Shown here piece after piece: positions 1-8,935 of a stretch of 64,000 nucleotides of DNA. The notes under the pieces are model-generated. The model did no database searches and was not told the DNA's origin. It was given only the letters and a program-made list of their open reading frames with translations. Source of the DNA: Catenovulum adriaticum (lineage in GTDB: Bacteria; Pseudomonadota; Gammaproteobacteria; Enterobacterales; Alteromonadaceae). Within the stretch, counting starts at the first letter, position 1. Each line of letters opens with the position of its first letter. Both the position numbers and the translations under genes were made by a program. The stretch covers positions 2,914,001 to 2,978,000 of the forward strand of contig NZ_CP109965.1 in assembly GCF_026725475.1 (NCBI RefSeq), in the 5' to 3' direction.

Positions 1-769
1 TCCAAATTCTGAGTTAAACGATGCTTCAGCGCAGCAAGATGCCACTCAAGATCAGGAAAACAGAGGTCAATCTTTTACCCAACAAAATGCTGAACCGAGC
101 GATAAAATCACGCCTGAACAGCAACAAGAAGATCAAGAACTTGACGATCTTAAGCAAAGAGATCAAGAAGTTAGAATTCATGAACAAGCACATGCCAATA
201 CTGGCGGACAGTATGCCGGTAGCCCACAATATGAATTTGAGCGTGGCCCGGATGGGAAAAATTATGCAGTAGAAGGCGAAGTAAAGATTGATGTATCACC
301 CGTTAGTGGTGATCCACAAGCAACAATTGAAAAAATGGATCAGGTTAAACGGGCAGCATTAGCGCCTGCTGAACCTTCTAGCGCAGATCGAAAAGTAGCA
401 AACGAAGCCGCTCAAACCGCGCAAGAAGCTAGAGCTGAACTCATTCAGGCTCAATCCAATAATGAAACTGTTGACCCTGAACAAAATATAAATGCTGCGC
501 CAAGCACTGTAAACACAGTTCCTTTTGCTGAGCCTGATATTCAAACTCAAACAACCCCGTCGGTTGCTGATGTATTTCAAAATACTCAAACCGAGCAAGC
601 GTCCATCCCCAAGTTCGAACCTAAACAAACCTTAGCCCAAAACTCAGATCAAGCTTCGCTTAACATTGAACAAAGAGATCAAAATATAAATGCCAGAGCC
701 TTAAAAATTGAGCGTTTTTATCAACAAAGCAGTGCCCCAAGTGAGCTTAGTTTTACCCGATACGCTTAA
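1..769 (+). CDS. SprA-family putative metalloprotease-like protein, C-terminal part
   Basis: The reading frame is open from base 2 to the stop at 767-769, so the true start lies upstream of the window. About 60 residues in there is an HEQAH motif (HExxH zinc-protease type) followed by ANTGGQYAGSPQYEFERGPD and then KNYAVEGEVKIDVSP. This block is characteristic of the SprA-related, putative metalloprotease (CJM1_0395-like) family. The flanks are rich in Gln, Glu, Asp and Ala and look disordered. The C-terminal 140 residues contain no recognisable domain. Proteolytic activity is inferred from the motif only. The gene converges on pyrE, with a hairpin terminator between them. Confidence 0.75.
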   Translation, partial: PNSELNDASAQQDATQDQENRGQSFTQQNAEPSDKITPEQQQEDQELDDLKQRDQEVRIHEQAHANTGGQYAGSPQYEFERGPDGKNYAVEGEVKIDVSPVSGDPQATIEKMDQVKRAALAPAEPSSADRKVANEAAQTAQEARAELIQAQSNNETVDPEQNINAAPSTVNTVPFAEPDIQTQTTPSVADVFQNTQTEQASIPKFEPKQTLAQNSDQASLNIEQRDQNINARALKIERFYQQSSAPSELSFTRYA

Positions 770-908
770 AATAAAGGCGAGATACTACCCATTATATCAT
801 TATAAATATTGCTGGTACCCGGAGCTATAATTTAATACAAGGTTTATGTGGTAATAAACTTGTGCCTTTGCTTTATTGAGCCCGCTTAGGAGTTTATTGA
901 CAGGTTGG

Positions 909-935
909 AAAAAAAGTGCGGAACCGCACTTTTTT
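909..935. terminator. Bidirectional intrinsic terminator between the SprA-like gene and pyrE
   Basis: GTGCGG and CCGCAC arms sit around a two-base AA centre, flanked by A7 on the left and T6 on the right. The structure can therefore end transcription from both converging genes. Confidence 0.75.
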
Positions 936-1007
936 AAATACAGCGTTTACTACCTAAACAAACTAAACCACTCATTTAATTTGCTTAGGCGAAATAAACC
1001 ATCAGCG

Positions 1008-1652
1008 TTAAGCTATGCCATAAGCTTGGCGGTAAGCTTCTACTTTTTCGAGCTCTTGTGTTTTATCACCAGCTTGTTGTAAATATTCAATTAAGTCAGT
1101 TAAACTAATAATTGAAATAACTTGGGTTTGAAAATCACGTTCAACTTCTTGAATGGCAGATAGCTCAGCTTTGCCTTTTTCTTGTCGATCAAGCGCAATT
1201 AAAACACCTGATAAGTTAGCACCTTGAGCTTGAATAATTTCCATCGATTCGCGAATTGCTGTACCAGCGGTAATCACATCGTCAACCAACATTACGTCAC
1301 CGGTTAATTCCGAGCCAACCAATTGACCGCCTTCACCATGATCTTTTTTCTCCTTACGATTAAAGCAGTAAGGTACATCTTGATCATATTTATCGGCTAA
1401 AGCAACAGCTGTAGCGGTCGCAATTGGAATCCCTTTATAGGCAGGGCCAAATAGCAAATCATATTTAACCGCAGCATCTTGCAGTGCAGCAGCGTAAAAT
1501 TGGCCTAATTTGGCTAAATCACCACCGGTTTTAAATAAACCGGCATTAAAAAAATAAGGGCTGATTCGGCCCGATTTTAGTGTGAATTCGCCAAACTTTA
1601 ATACACCGCGAGATAACGCAAATTCAATAAATTCTCGTTGATATTTTTGCAT
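1008..1652 (-). CDS. pyrE: Orotate phosphoribosyltransferase
   Basis: 214 residues, the normal family length. It makes orotidine 5'-phosphate from orotate and PRPP in cytosolic UMP synthesis. The PRPP-binding signature MLVDDVITAGT lies at about residues 121-131, and the FTLKSGRISPYFFNAG segment at 23-38 is typical of PyrE. The start is supported by an AAGGATAA ribosome binding site just upstream. It follows rph on the same strand after an 18-nt gap, the rph-pyrE order known from enterobacteria. Confidence 0.97.
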   Translation of the reverse strand: MQKYQREFIEFALSRGVLKFGEFTLKSGRISPYFFNAGLFKTGGDLAKLGQFYAAALQDAAVKYDLLFGPAYKGIPIATATAVALADKYDQDVPYCFNRKEKKDHGEGGQLVGSELTGDVMLVDDVITAGTAIRESMEIIQAQGANLSGVLIALDRQEKGKAELSAIQEVERDFQTQVISIISLTDLIEYLQQAGDKTQELEKVEAYRQAYGIA

Positions 1653-1670
1653 TAAATTATCCTTACCAAC

Positions 1671-2384
1671 TTAAGCTAAAGCTGCTTTTTGAATATCAGT
1701 AATCTCACGCACCGCATGACGAGCATACTCAAGCATTTCGTTCATTTCTTCAAAGCTAAAAGGTTCACCTTCAGCTGTACCTTGAACTTCGATTAATTTG
1801 CCGGTTTCTGTCATCACTACGTTCATATCGGTTTCTGCGTCTGAGTCTTCTAAATACTCTAAGTCAGCAATCACTTCACCTTTATAAACGCCCACAGAGA
1901 TAGCGGCAATCATATGTTTAAGTGGATTTGTTTTTAATGAGCCTTTTTTACGTAAAAAGGTTAATGCATCAACTAATGCCACACAAGCACCTGTAATAGA
2001 AGCTGTACGAGTACCCCCATCAGCTTGAATAACATCACAGTCAATTGTAATGGTATGTTCACCTAGCGCTTTTAAGTCAACCGCGGCTCTAAGTGCTCGG
2101 CCAATTAAGCGCTGAATTTCTAATGTTCTGCCACCTTGTTTGCCACGTGCGGCTTCACGATCACAACGCGTGTGAGTTGAACGAGGTAACATACCATATT
2201 CAGCCGTGATCCACCCCTCTCCTTTGCCTTTCATAAAACGAGGCACACCATCGCTGGCGCTAGCGGTACAAATTACTTTGGTTTCACCAAATTCAACTAA
2301 TACTGAACCTTCTGCATGAGCTGTAAAGTTACGAGTAATTGAAATAGGACGGATTTGACTAGCTGTTCGACCACTTGGACGCAT
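1671..2384 (-). CDS. rph: Ribonuclease PH
   Basis: 237 residues and full length. It is a phosphorolytic 3'-5' exoribonuclease that trims tRNA 3' ends. The N-terminal MRPSGRTASQIRPISI, the segment RSTHTRCDREAARGKQGGRT and the CDVIQADGGTRTASITGA block are family hallmarks, so it does not resemble the truncated E. coli K-12 allele. A GGAG ribosome binding site precedes the ATG. It is the first gene of an rph-pyrE operon. A TATAAT-like box on the minus strand lies about 30 bases upstream of the start. Confidence 0.97.
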   Translation of the reverse strand: MRPSGRTASQIRPISITRNFTAHAEGSVLVEFGETKVICTASASDGVPRFMKGKGEGWITAEYGMLPRSTHTRCDREAARGKQGGRTLEIQRLIGRALRAAVDLKALGEHTITIDCDVIQADGGTRTASITGACVALVDALTFLRKKGSLKTNPLKHMIAAISVGVYKGEVIADLEYLEDSDAETDMNVVMTETGKLIEVQGTAEGEPFSFEEMNEMLEYARHAVREITDIQKAALA

Positions 2385-2409
2385 GAAATTCTCCTGTTAG
2401 CATTTTATC

Positions 2410-2424
2410 TGGGTATTATACCCA
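2410..2424. promoter_or_regulatory. Palindrome over the putative rph -10 element
   Basis: TGGGTAT-T-ATACCCA is a perfect inverted repeat. On the minus strand it includes TATAAT, a plausible -10 box for rph-pyrE. No convincing -35 hexamer was found, and a role as an operator is speculation. Confidence 0.3.
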
Positions 2425-2499
2425 AGTCGCTTTAATATGCGAGCTACAAGCTATATCTCTTGCCAGAATCAAAAGTCTTGCGGTGTATTTAAATCCAAG

Positions 2500-2952
2500 T
2501 TATGAATTGTTCCAGGCTTTAGCTGCCTGTTCGTCTGAATCTTTTGCATCGACCCAATGTTCTCCCTGCATTGTTTGCTCTTTTTTCCAAAAAGGCGCGC
2601 GTGTTTTAAGTTGATCCATAATAAATTGAGCGGCTTCAAACGCAGCATCTCTATGGGGGCTCGTCACCCCAACAAAAACAATTTGCTCTGATAGGTTAAG
2701 TTCGCCAACTCGGTGCACAATAGCAACTCGGTTAACTGGCCATCGAGTTTTAGCTTGTTGCTCTAAGCGCGTTAGCACTTTGTCTGTCATTGCCGGGTAG
2801 TGTTCAAGAGTTAAGCTTTTTATTTGACTGTTTTGGTTAAAATCTCTCACCAAACCAACAAAAAACACCACGGCACCGTCTGTTTGATTATTATCGCTCA
2901 GCAAAGCATATTCTTCGGCAATATTAAAATCTTGGGTTTGAACTTTAATCAT
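2500..2952 (-). CDS. moaE: Molybdopterin synthase catalytic (large) subunit
   Basis: 150 residues, normal for MoaE. It converts cyclic pyranopterin monophosphate to molybdopterin using thiocarboxylated MoaD. GLVRD (33-37), HRVGEL (80-85), SPHRDAAFEA and the lysine-bearing active-site segment KTRAPFWKKE (116-125) are present. No moaD or other mo-cofactor gene adjoins it, so the partner must be encoded elsewhere. No strong ribosome binding site precedes the ATG. It runs in the same direction as rph but is separated from it by about 115 bases. Confidence 0.95.
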   Translation of the reverse strand: MIKVQTQDFNIAEEYALLSDNNQTDGAVVFFVGLVRDFNQNSQIKSLTLEHYPAMTDKVLTRLEQQAKTRWPVNRVAIVHRVGELNLSEQIVFVGVTSPHRDAAFEAAQFIMDQLKTRAPFWKKEQTMQGEHWVDAKDSDEQAAKAWNNS

Positions 2953-3051
2953 GATAATTGAAATCTATTCATTGTGTTATGGGTCTTAATATCTAAGTAT
3001 ACTGCAAAGCGATAAGTTAACCTCAACTCGGTTTAATAAATAGGTAGAAAT

Positions 3052-3702
3052 ATGTTTAATATGAATTTCAGTAAACGCTGTGTCATAAATACGGCCGAGC
3101 AGCACTGGCAACCTAGCCCTGCCAACGGGGTTTGGCGTAAACCACTCGCTCGTGAACAAGCAGAGCAAGGTCATGCCACCAGCATAGTAAAATATGAAGC
3201 AGGCACCAGCTTTAAACCACATAAGCACCCTAAAGGCGAAGAAATTTTTGTACTTGAAGGCGTTTTTAGTGATGAAAATGGCAATTACCCTGCTGGCACT
3301 TATTTACGCAACCCTCAAGGTTCCAGCCATGCGCCATTTAGTAAAGAAGGCTGCATCATTTTTGTTAAATTATGCCAGTTTCATCCAGAAGATAAACAGC
3401 AGGTAGTCATTAATACCAGCTTGCAAAACTGGCAGCCAGGCCAAGGTCAGCTACAAGTTATGCCTTTACACAGCTATGCAACCGAACACACGGCTTTGGT
3501 TAAATGGCCAGCGGGTGAAAAATTTAAACCACACACACATTTTGGTGGTGAAGAAATTTTAGTACTAAGCGGTACGTTTTGTGATGAATATGCCCACTAC
3601 CCTGCCGGTAGTTGGATTCGAAGCCCTCATTTATCAAGCCATCGCCCATTCGTTGAGCAAGATACAATCATTTGGGTTAAAACGGGACATTTAATAACTT
3701 AA
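3052..3702 (+). CDS. Double-cupin (ChrR-type cupin) protein
   Basis: 216 residues made of two similar cupin halves (about 10-110 and 115-215). Each carries a metal-ligand pattern: FKPHKHPKGEEIFVLEGVF in the first and FKPHTHFGGEEILVLSGTF in the second. Each is followed by YPAG and a later conserved SSH (SSHAPF/SSHRPF). This resembles the cupin domain of the anti-sigma factor ChrR, but the N-terminal zinc anti-sigma domain is absent and no ECF sigma gene adjoins it. The likely role is a metal-binding cytosolic sensor or enzyme; the substrate is unknown. A second ATG three codons in is an alternative start. Confidence 0.85.
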   Translation: MFNMNFSKRCVINTAEQHWQPSPANGVWRKPLAREQAEQGHATSIVKYEAGTSFKPHKHPKGEEIFVLEGVFSDENGNYPAGTYLRNPQGSSHAPFSKEGCIIFVKLCQFHPEDKQQVVINTSLQNWQPGQGQLQVMPLHSYATEHTALVKWPAGEKFKPHTHFGGEEILVLSGTFCDEYAHYPAGSWIRSPHLSSHRPFVEQDTIIWVKTGHLIT

Positions 3703-3938
3703 AGTGACGATAAGCTCGATCTGCTATCCGTATCGCAAAGTCGTCTAAAAACGGGTATTTAGCTTGTTGAAGTAAATAAAGTGCAAAAATGTTCACATCC
3801 TTAGGTCTTTTCAGTATTAACCACTTTACTTACATTTATAAGGCGTTAACATGCCAGCTAATTTTAGCGTATTAAATTTTATTTTTTCACGTTTTCTCAA
3901 ATACGCATTTTTTCATTTTGCCTGCTAAGGAATATTTT

Positions 3939-4493
3939 ATGAAACACTTAAAAAAATCATTAACCGCAGCCTTAACTGCATTAGCTTTACCGGCGTCAGC
4001 TAACTTTTTAACTGCGGACTTAAGCAATGATGCCTTTAAAATTGAAATTGGCTCAGATAGATTAGTGCAAGATGTTCAGCTTTCAGCAGCCGCCACCGGA
4101 ACCGATGATGATGTGAGTGTATTTTCATTTACAGGCATGATGGCGGGCCCTATTCAAGGTCAACCAAATTTAACAGCCGGATTAGGTGGCCGCTTATATC
4201 TATCTGATATTTATGATGAAAATGTGCAAGGTTTTGCACTAGGTGGACAAGCAATTTATCGTTTACCACAAAACCCAGCCGTTTCATTTCAAGGCCAATT
4301 CTTTTATACCCCTGATATATTAATGAGTGATGATTTTGATTATCAAACAGACTTATCGCTGCGTGCTAATTATCAATTATTACCAAATGGTAGCGTTTAT
4401 GTCGGTTACCGACATTTAAAAGCAAATACTGAAAATGGCCCTAACTTCACATTAGATAAAGGTATTAACATAGGTTTTGAGTTTAAGTTTTAA
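3939..4493 (+). CDS. YfaZ-like outer membrane protein
   Basis: 184 residues from the ATG at 3939, chosen because TAAGGA lies 7 bases upstream; an in-frame TTG at 3918 has no such site. The N-terminus MKHLKKSLTAALTALALPASA is a signal peptide. The rest has alternating beta-strand character and ends in GINIGFEFKF, with the terminal phenylalanine typical of outer membrane beta-barrels. The overall pattern matches the YfaZ family, whose function is not established. It stands alone, followed by a strong terminator. Confidence 0.8.
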   Translation: MKHLKKSLTAALTALALPASANFLTADLSNDAFKIEIGSDRLVQDVQLSAAATGTDDDVSVFSFTGMMAGPIQGQPNLTAGLGGRLYLSDIYDENVQGFALGGQAIYRLPQNPAVSFQGQFFYTPDILMSDDFDYQTDLSLRANYQLLPNGSVYVGYRHLKANTENGPNFTLDKGINIGFEFKF

Positions 4494-4526
4494 TAAATAA
4501 TTACAAAATCAAGCAAACTTACAGTA

Positions 4527-4559
4527 AAAGCAATCACGTTATGTGATTGCTTTTTTTTT
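4527..4559 (+). terminator. Intrinsic terminator of the YfaZ-like gene
   Basis: GCAATCAC / GTTAT loop / GTGATTGC stem followed by a run of nine T on the plus strand. Confidence 0.9.
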
Positions 4560-4597
4560 AATATTTTATTGACCTGAATTCAGGTTATTTTGCATTT

Positions 4598-5806
4598 TTA
4601 CAATTCGGCATGAGGTCCAAATACTTCGTAATGAATACGCGATCCATCTACACCTAAAGTCTCTAATTGCTGTTTAGCAAAACGCATAAATCCAACTGGC
4701 CCACAAATATAAAAATCCGCACTTTGCATAGGTAAAGTATCAGCAATAGCGGCAATCTCCATATAACCATGGTGCTGTTCAAAGTTAGTTAAAGGCGCAG
4801 TACCACTAGAATTTTGAATATCTTGATACCAAACATGATTACTTAAGTTAAGCTGCTGAGTTAACACTTGGTTTCGCCTGATAAAACTATGCTGATAGCG
4901 ATTTTGACAAGCATGTAAGTTAAATATAGGTTGCGAATACCCTTTACCGGCAAAGGTTTCTAGCATAGCTTGCATTGGGGTTAAACCAACGCCCGCAGAC
5001 ACTAATACCACAGGTGCTTGTTTGTCTTCAAAATAAAAATCACCCGCCGGCGCAAATAACTCAACTTGATCGCCTAAGCGCAAGCCATCATGCAAAAAGT
5101 TCGAAACAATACCGGGTTGCTCAATAATTTCACGCTTAACTGAGATTTGATAACTATGGGTATTTGCAACACCTGACAATGAATATTGCCTGATTTGACG
5201 ATAAGTTTGATTACCAATGCTAAGCTGAATTCCAATATATTGACCCGGCTGAAATTCAGCCACTAAACCAGCATCGGCGGGTTCAAAAACCAAACTTTTA
5301 ACCAACTCTGATTCAATCCGTTTTTCAACTAAAATGAATTTTCGTGCCCCTTTCCAACCACCTTGTTTGGTTGCTGATTGTTGATACAAGTCACCCTCTA
5401 CGCCAATAAAAACATCAGCCAATTGCTGGTAGGCTTTACCCCACGCGGCTTCTAACTCAGGCGTAAATAAGTCACCCGTTAACTCTCTAAAAGTTTCAAT
5501 TAAATGATGACCAACAATAGGATAATGTTCTGGCTGAATATTCAAACTGGTATGTTTGTTCGCTATTCTCCCCACGGCTTGCTGTAAAACTTCTAAATTA
5601 TCTATATTTTTTGCATAAGCAAGCACCGCATTAAATAAAGCTGACTGCTGTGCGCCCGAGGTTTGATTTTGCAAATTAAAAATATGTTTAAGCTCGGGAT
5701 TATGCTCAAACATACGTTGATAAAAATGTTCAGTAATCGCCGTATTAGCAGACTCTAACACCGGAATGGTCCCTTTTACTAAATCAATTTCTGACTGGGT
5801 TAACAT
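4598..5806 (-). CDS. hmp: Flavohaemoglobin (nitric oxide dioxygenase)
   Basis: 402 residues from the ATG at 5806 (MLTQSEID), which has TAGGAG upstream. A longer frame to 5884 adds a hydrophobic stretch foreign to the family. With this start the haem-pocket residues fall on E. coli numbering: Tyr29, Gln53, proximal His85, Tyr95 and Glu137. An FAD-binding RQYSLSG, an NAD(P)H-binding GVGLTPM and CGPVGFM follow in the reductase half. It oxidises NO to nitrate in the cytosol. It is divergent from norR, with NorR-type boxes and a sigma-54-like promoter between them. Confidence 0.97.
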   Translation of the reverse strand: MLTQSEIDLVKGTIPVLESANTAITEHFYQRMFEHNPELKHIFNLQNQTSGAQQSALFNAVLAYAKNIDNLEVLQQAVGRIANKHTSLNIQPEHYPIVGHHLIETFRELTGDLFTPELEAAWGKAYQQLADVFIGVEGDLYQQSATKQGGWKGARKFILVEKRIESELVKSLVFEPADAGLVAEFQPGQYIGIQLSIGNQTYRQIRQYSLSGVANTHSYQISVKREIIEQPGIVSNFLHDGLRLGDQVELFAPAGDFYFEDKQAPVVLVSAGVGLTPMQAMLETFAGKGYSQPIFNLHACQNRYQHSFIRRNQVLTQQLNLSNHVWYQDIQNSSGTAPLTNFEQHHGYMEIAAIADTLPMQSADFYICGPVGFMRFAKQQLETLGVDGSRIHYEVFGPHAEL

Positions 5807-5867
5807 AACAACTCCTACAGTAAAGAAAAGAATAAAAAAATATAAAATTAAGATAAAATTCAAGCGC

Positions 5868-5884
5868 GGCTTAACACCGGCCAA
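5868..5884 (-). promoter_or_regulatory. Candidate sigma-54 promoter for hmp
   Basis: The minus strand reads TTGGCCGGTGTTAAGCC. The -24 GG and -12 GC doublets have the required 10-bp gap, but the other positions match the consensus poorly. It would give a leader of about 50 bases before the hmp ATG. Support comes from the divergent sigma-54 activator gene norR. Confidence 0.4.
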
Positions 5885-6123
5885 TAAATCACCACAAAAA
5901 AACTAAAACTAATCACCCACAAACCAGCGCTTAAGTTTCATGCCCAAAAATGCAGTTACCAATAAAAACCGTATTTTAGTTGGTGGCATATTCGTTTTTT
6001 GCTCGGCTATTTTTCTATTAGATGGTTTGAATTAACTTGAATAGAGCAAAAACAAGACCAACTTCATAAACGTCTGATATATAAATAAAAATAAAAAAAT
6101 GAGCGAAAGAAAGCATACAAAAA

Positions 6124-6159
6124 GTCAAATTGACCTAGCTCAGCATGTGTCATATAGAC
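6124..6159. promoter_or_regulatory. Two NorR-type enhancer boxes
   Basis: GTCAAATTGAC at 6124-6134 and GTCATATAGAC at 6149-6159 both fit the NorR pattern GT-N7-AC, and both have GTCA...GAC arms. Their centres are 25 bp apart. They lie about 240-290 bp upstream of the candidate hmp promoter and just in front of norR, as expected for an enhancer-binding protein. No third box was found. Confidence 0.6.
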
Positions 6160-6214
6160 TCAATTGTTATTTTTTGATAGTCTCAATTTTTAATTTTAAA
6201 ATGTTGAATCAGTT

Positions 6215-7840
6215 ATGCCGGATATCCCCGCTGCCAATTTAATCAAACTGGCACTCGATTTAAGCAATAGCCTAACCAGTGCCGATAGGTATCAGCGATT
6301 GCTCAGCATTATCTGTCAAACAATTAATAATGAAGCAGTGGTGTTATTAAAATACCAAGGAGATCAGCTTGTTCCTTTAGCACAGCAAGGGCTAACCCGT
6401 GAAGTGTTGGGCCGCCGCTTTTTAATCAGCGAGCATCCAAGACTTGCTCAAATTTGCCAATCTGATGAACCTGTACGCTTCACTAGTCAGTGTGACTTAC
6501 CCGATCCTTACGATGGCATGTTACTCGCTCAAGGCGGAAATTTACCGGTTCATGCCTGCATGGGATTACCATTAAAAGCGGATGATCAATTACTTGGGGT
6601 TTTAACGCTCGACAGTATGACGCCCCATGCGTTTGATGAAATCGCCCAACATACTTTATATTTAATCAGTGCTATGTCGGCTGCAACATTAAAAACCGCA
6701 ATGCGAATTCAGCAATTAGAGCACTTATCTAACCATAATCAGCAAGTAGTTGCCGAATTAACCCGAGATGCTTTAACCAAAGATGGCGGCGAGCTGATTG
6801 GCGATAGCCCAGCAATGGACAAACTTAAACATGAAATTAGCTTATCTGCCCCCTCTGATTTTACTATTTTAATTGAAGGAGAAACCGGCACAGGTAAAGA
6901 GCTGGTAGCCCGTACGCTGCACATGCACTCCACTCGAAAAAACGGCCCTTTAGTGTATGTTAACTGTGCAGCTTTACCTGAAAATTTAATCGAAAGTGAA
7001 TTATTTGGCCATGTAAAAGGCGCATTTACTGGTGCCGACAAAAACCGAACCGGCAAATTTAGTTTAGCTAATCACGGAACCATATTTTTAGATGAAATAG
7101 GCGAATTACCGCTAGGCTTGCAAAGCAAGCTATTAAGAGCCCTGCAAAATCAAGAAATTCAGCCTGTCGGTTTAGACAAAACCGAGCAGTTAAATGTAAG
7201 AGTGATCGCCGCCACCAACCGACAACTTAAGCAAGAGGTTGAAGCAGGCAGATTCAGAGCTGATTTATACCACCGGCTTTCAGTTTTTCCAATTACAGTA
7301 CCTGCCCTGCGCAACCGCATTAGTGATATTCCATTGTTAACAGGTTATTTTATTGAACAAGTCAGGCGAAAATTAGGGATTGCTCAATTAGTCCTGTCGG
7401 CTAATATAATGCCTGTATTTAAAGCTTACTCATGGCCAGGTAATGTACGTGAATTAGAGCATACTATTAGTCGCTCTGCGTTAAATGCACGCAGTAACAG
7501 CCGACAAGGTGTGGTCACCATTGAAATAAGCGATATTCATTTATTAACTCAGTCTTCAGTAAAACCTGAAAGCGACGAAACCGTTAATACAATTGATACG
7601 ACTTCAAATTCCAAGACACAGATAGATGAAACACGTGAGCCATTACCAAGTTCAGCTAATCAAAACCTGATAAATTTACGCCAGGCAACCGAGCAATTTC
7701 AACTGGATTTAATAACCAAAACCCTAGCCCAAAACGACATGAACTGGAGCGCTACCGCAAAACAATTATCAACCGACAGAGCAAACCTAGTAAGGTTAGC
7801 CAAGCGTTTAGGTATCGTTATTAAAAAGCAAATTATGTAA
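6215..7840 (+). CDS. norR: Nitric-oxide-responsive sigma-54 activator NorR
   Basis: 541 residues. An N-terminal GAF domain (about 20-165) carries RRF, DPYDG (97-101), VHACMGLPL (112-120) and TLDSM, matching the iron-ligand region of NorR. The AAA+ domain follows, with Walker A GETGTGKE (222-229), the sigma-54 contact loop GAFTGA (269-274) and Walker B FLDEIGE (291-297). A Fis-type helix-turn-helix is at the C-terminus (NWSATAKQLSTDRANLVRLA). It binds NO at a non-haem iron and then activates sigma-54 promoters. Its target is probably the divergent hmp. Confidence 0.95.
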   Translation: MPDIPAANLIKLALDLSNSLTSADRYQRLLSIICQTINNEAVVLLKYQGDQLVPLAQQGLTREVLGRRFLISEHPRLAQICQSDEPVRFTSQCDLPDPYDGMLLAQGGNLPVHACMGLPLKADDQLLGVLTLDSMTPHAFDEIAQHTLYLISAMSAATLKTAMRIQQLEHLSNHNQQVVAELTRDALTKDGGELIGDSPAMDKLKHEISLSAPSDFTILIEGETGTGKELVARTLHMHSTRKNGPLVYVNCAALPENLIESELFGHVKGAFTGADKNRTGKFSLANHGTIFLDEIGELPLGLQSKLLRALQNQEIQPVGLDKTEQLNVRVIAATNRQLKQEVEAGRFRADLYHRLSVFPITVPALRNRISDIPLLTGYFIEQVRRKLGIAQLVLSANIMPVFKAYSWPGNVRELEHTISRSALNARSNSRQGVVTIEISDIHLLTQSSVKPESDETVNTIDTTSNSKTQIDETREPLPSSANQNLINLRQATEQFQLDLITKTLAQNDMNWSATAKQLSTDRANLVRLAKRLGIVIKKQIM

Positions 7841-7882
7841 GCTCACATAGCACTTTTTTGTTAATATTTAAAAGGAAAAGCA

Positions 7883-8935
7883 ATGAAATACAATAAATTA
7901 GGAAGCAGTCAGTTATCTGTATCCGAGGTTTGTTTAGGCTCTATGACTTGGGGCAACCAAAACACTCAACACGATGCCAACCAACAAATTGATTATGCGT
8001 TAGCACAAGGTATTAATTTTATCGATACCGCCGAAATGTATGCGGTACCGCCGACAGAAAAAACTTATGGCACCACTGAAACTATTATTGGTAACTGGAT
8101 AGCTACTAACCAAAATCAACGTGAAAATTTTATTCTCGCCAGTAAAATCGCGGGTAATGGCTTGGCTTACATTAGAGGCGGCAGTGATATTAGTGGCGAA
8201 ACGGTCACTCAAGCGATTGATAACTCACTTAAGCGATTACAAACTGATTATATCGACTTATACCAACTACATTGGCCTAACCGAACCTCACCTCATTTTG
8301 GCAAACACCACCCAAATCATATCTCTTTTACCAACGTTAATGCAGAGCAAGAAACCCAAGGTATGCTTGATATTTTACAAGCGTTAGATAAAGCGGTGAA
8401 ACAAGGTAAAATCCGGCATTTTGGGTTATCTGATGATACTCCATGGGGCATTAATCAATATATCAAGTTGAGTGAAGCGCACAATTTAACCCGAGTCACC
8501 GCTATTCAAAATGAATTTAGCCTGCTCCACACTAAAGATTGGCCTTATTTAATTGAAAACTGCGTCCATCAGGAAGTCGCTTATTTACCTTGGTCTCCAT
8601 TAGCAGGTGGCGTTTTATCAGGCAAATATTTAAATGGTGCCCGACCTGAAGGCAGTCGTTGGTGCCATGCCCAGCGCAATGGATTATTTAGAGATACACA
8701 AAACACACATCAAGCCGTTAGCCGCTATATGCAGATTGCTGAACAGCATAATATAACGCCAGCTCAACTTGCTTTAGCTTGGTGTAAACAAGTTGATGGG
8801 GTTACCTCAACTATTATTGGCGCAACGTCTATGGCGCAGTTAAAAGAAGATATTGCCGCCTTTGATATTCAATTATATGCTGATGCACTCAAACAAGTAG
8901 CAGATGTACTTAAAGACTTTCCAGCTCCATTTTAA
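7883..8935 (+). CDS. tas: Tas-like NADP(H)-dependent aldo-keto reductase
   Basis: 350 residues, similar to E. coli Tas. A (beta/alpha)8 aldo-keto reductase with MKYNKLGSSQLSVSEVCLGS, the active-site region INFIDTAEMY (catalytic Asp and Tyr), a lysine in ILASKIAG, and YIDLYQLHWP. The TEKTYGTTE insertion after the active-site tyrosine is typical of Tas proteins. The physiological substrate is unknown. A strong AAAAGGAAAAG ribosome binding site precedes the ATG. It lies 42 bases after norR and could be co-transcribed with it. Confidence 0.88.
   Translation: MKYNKLGSSQLSVSEVCLGSMTWGNQNTQHDANQQIDYALAQGINFIDTAEMYAVPPTEKTYGTTETIIGNWIATNQNQRENFILASKIAGNGLAYIRGGSDISGETVTQAIDNSLKRLQTDYIDLYQLHWPNRTSPHFGKHHPNHISFTNVNAEQETQGMLDILQALDKAVKQGKIRHFGLSDDTPWGINQYIKLSEAHNLTRVTAIQNEFSLLHTKDWPYLIENCVHQEVAYLPWSPLAGGVLSGKYLNGARPEGSRWCHAQRNGLFRDTQNTHQAVSRYMQIAEQHNITPAQLALAWCKQVDGVTSTIIGATSMAQLKEDIAAFDIQLYADALKQVADVLKDFPAPF

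Noticed and set aside
876..1082. 68-codon plus-strand frame after the SprA-like gene
   Set aside because: It runs through the terminator and into the antisense of pyrE, and has no family resemblance or good start site.
4598..5884. Longer N-terminus for the flavohaemoglobin, with a membrane segment
   Set aside because: The extension is promoter DNA. The inner ATG at 5806 has a ribosome binding site and gives exact alignment of haem-pocket residues.
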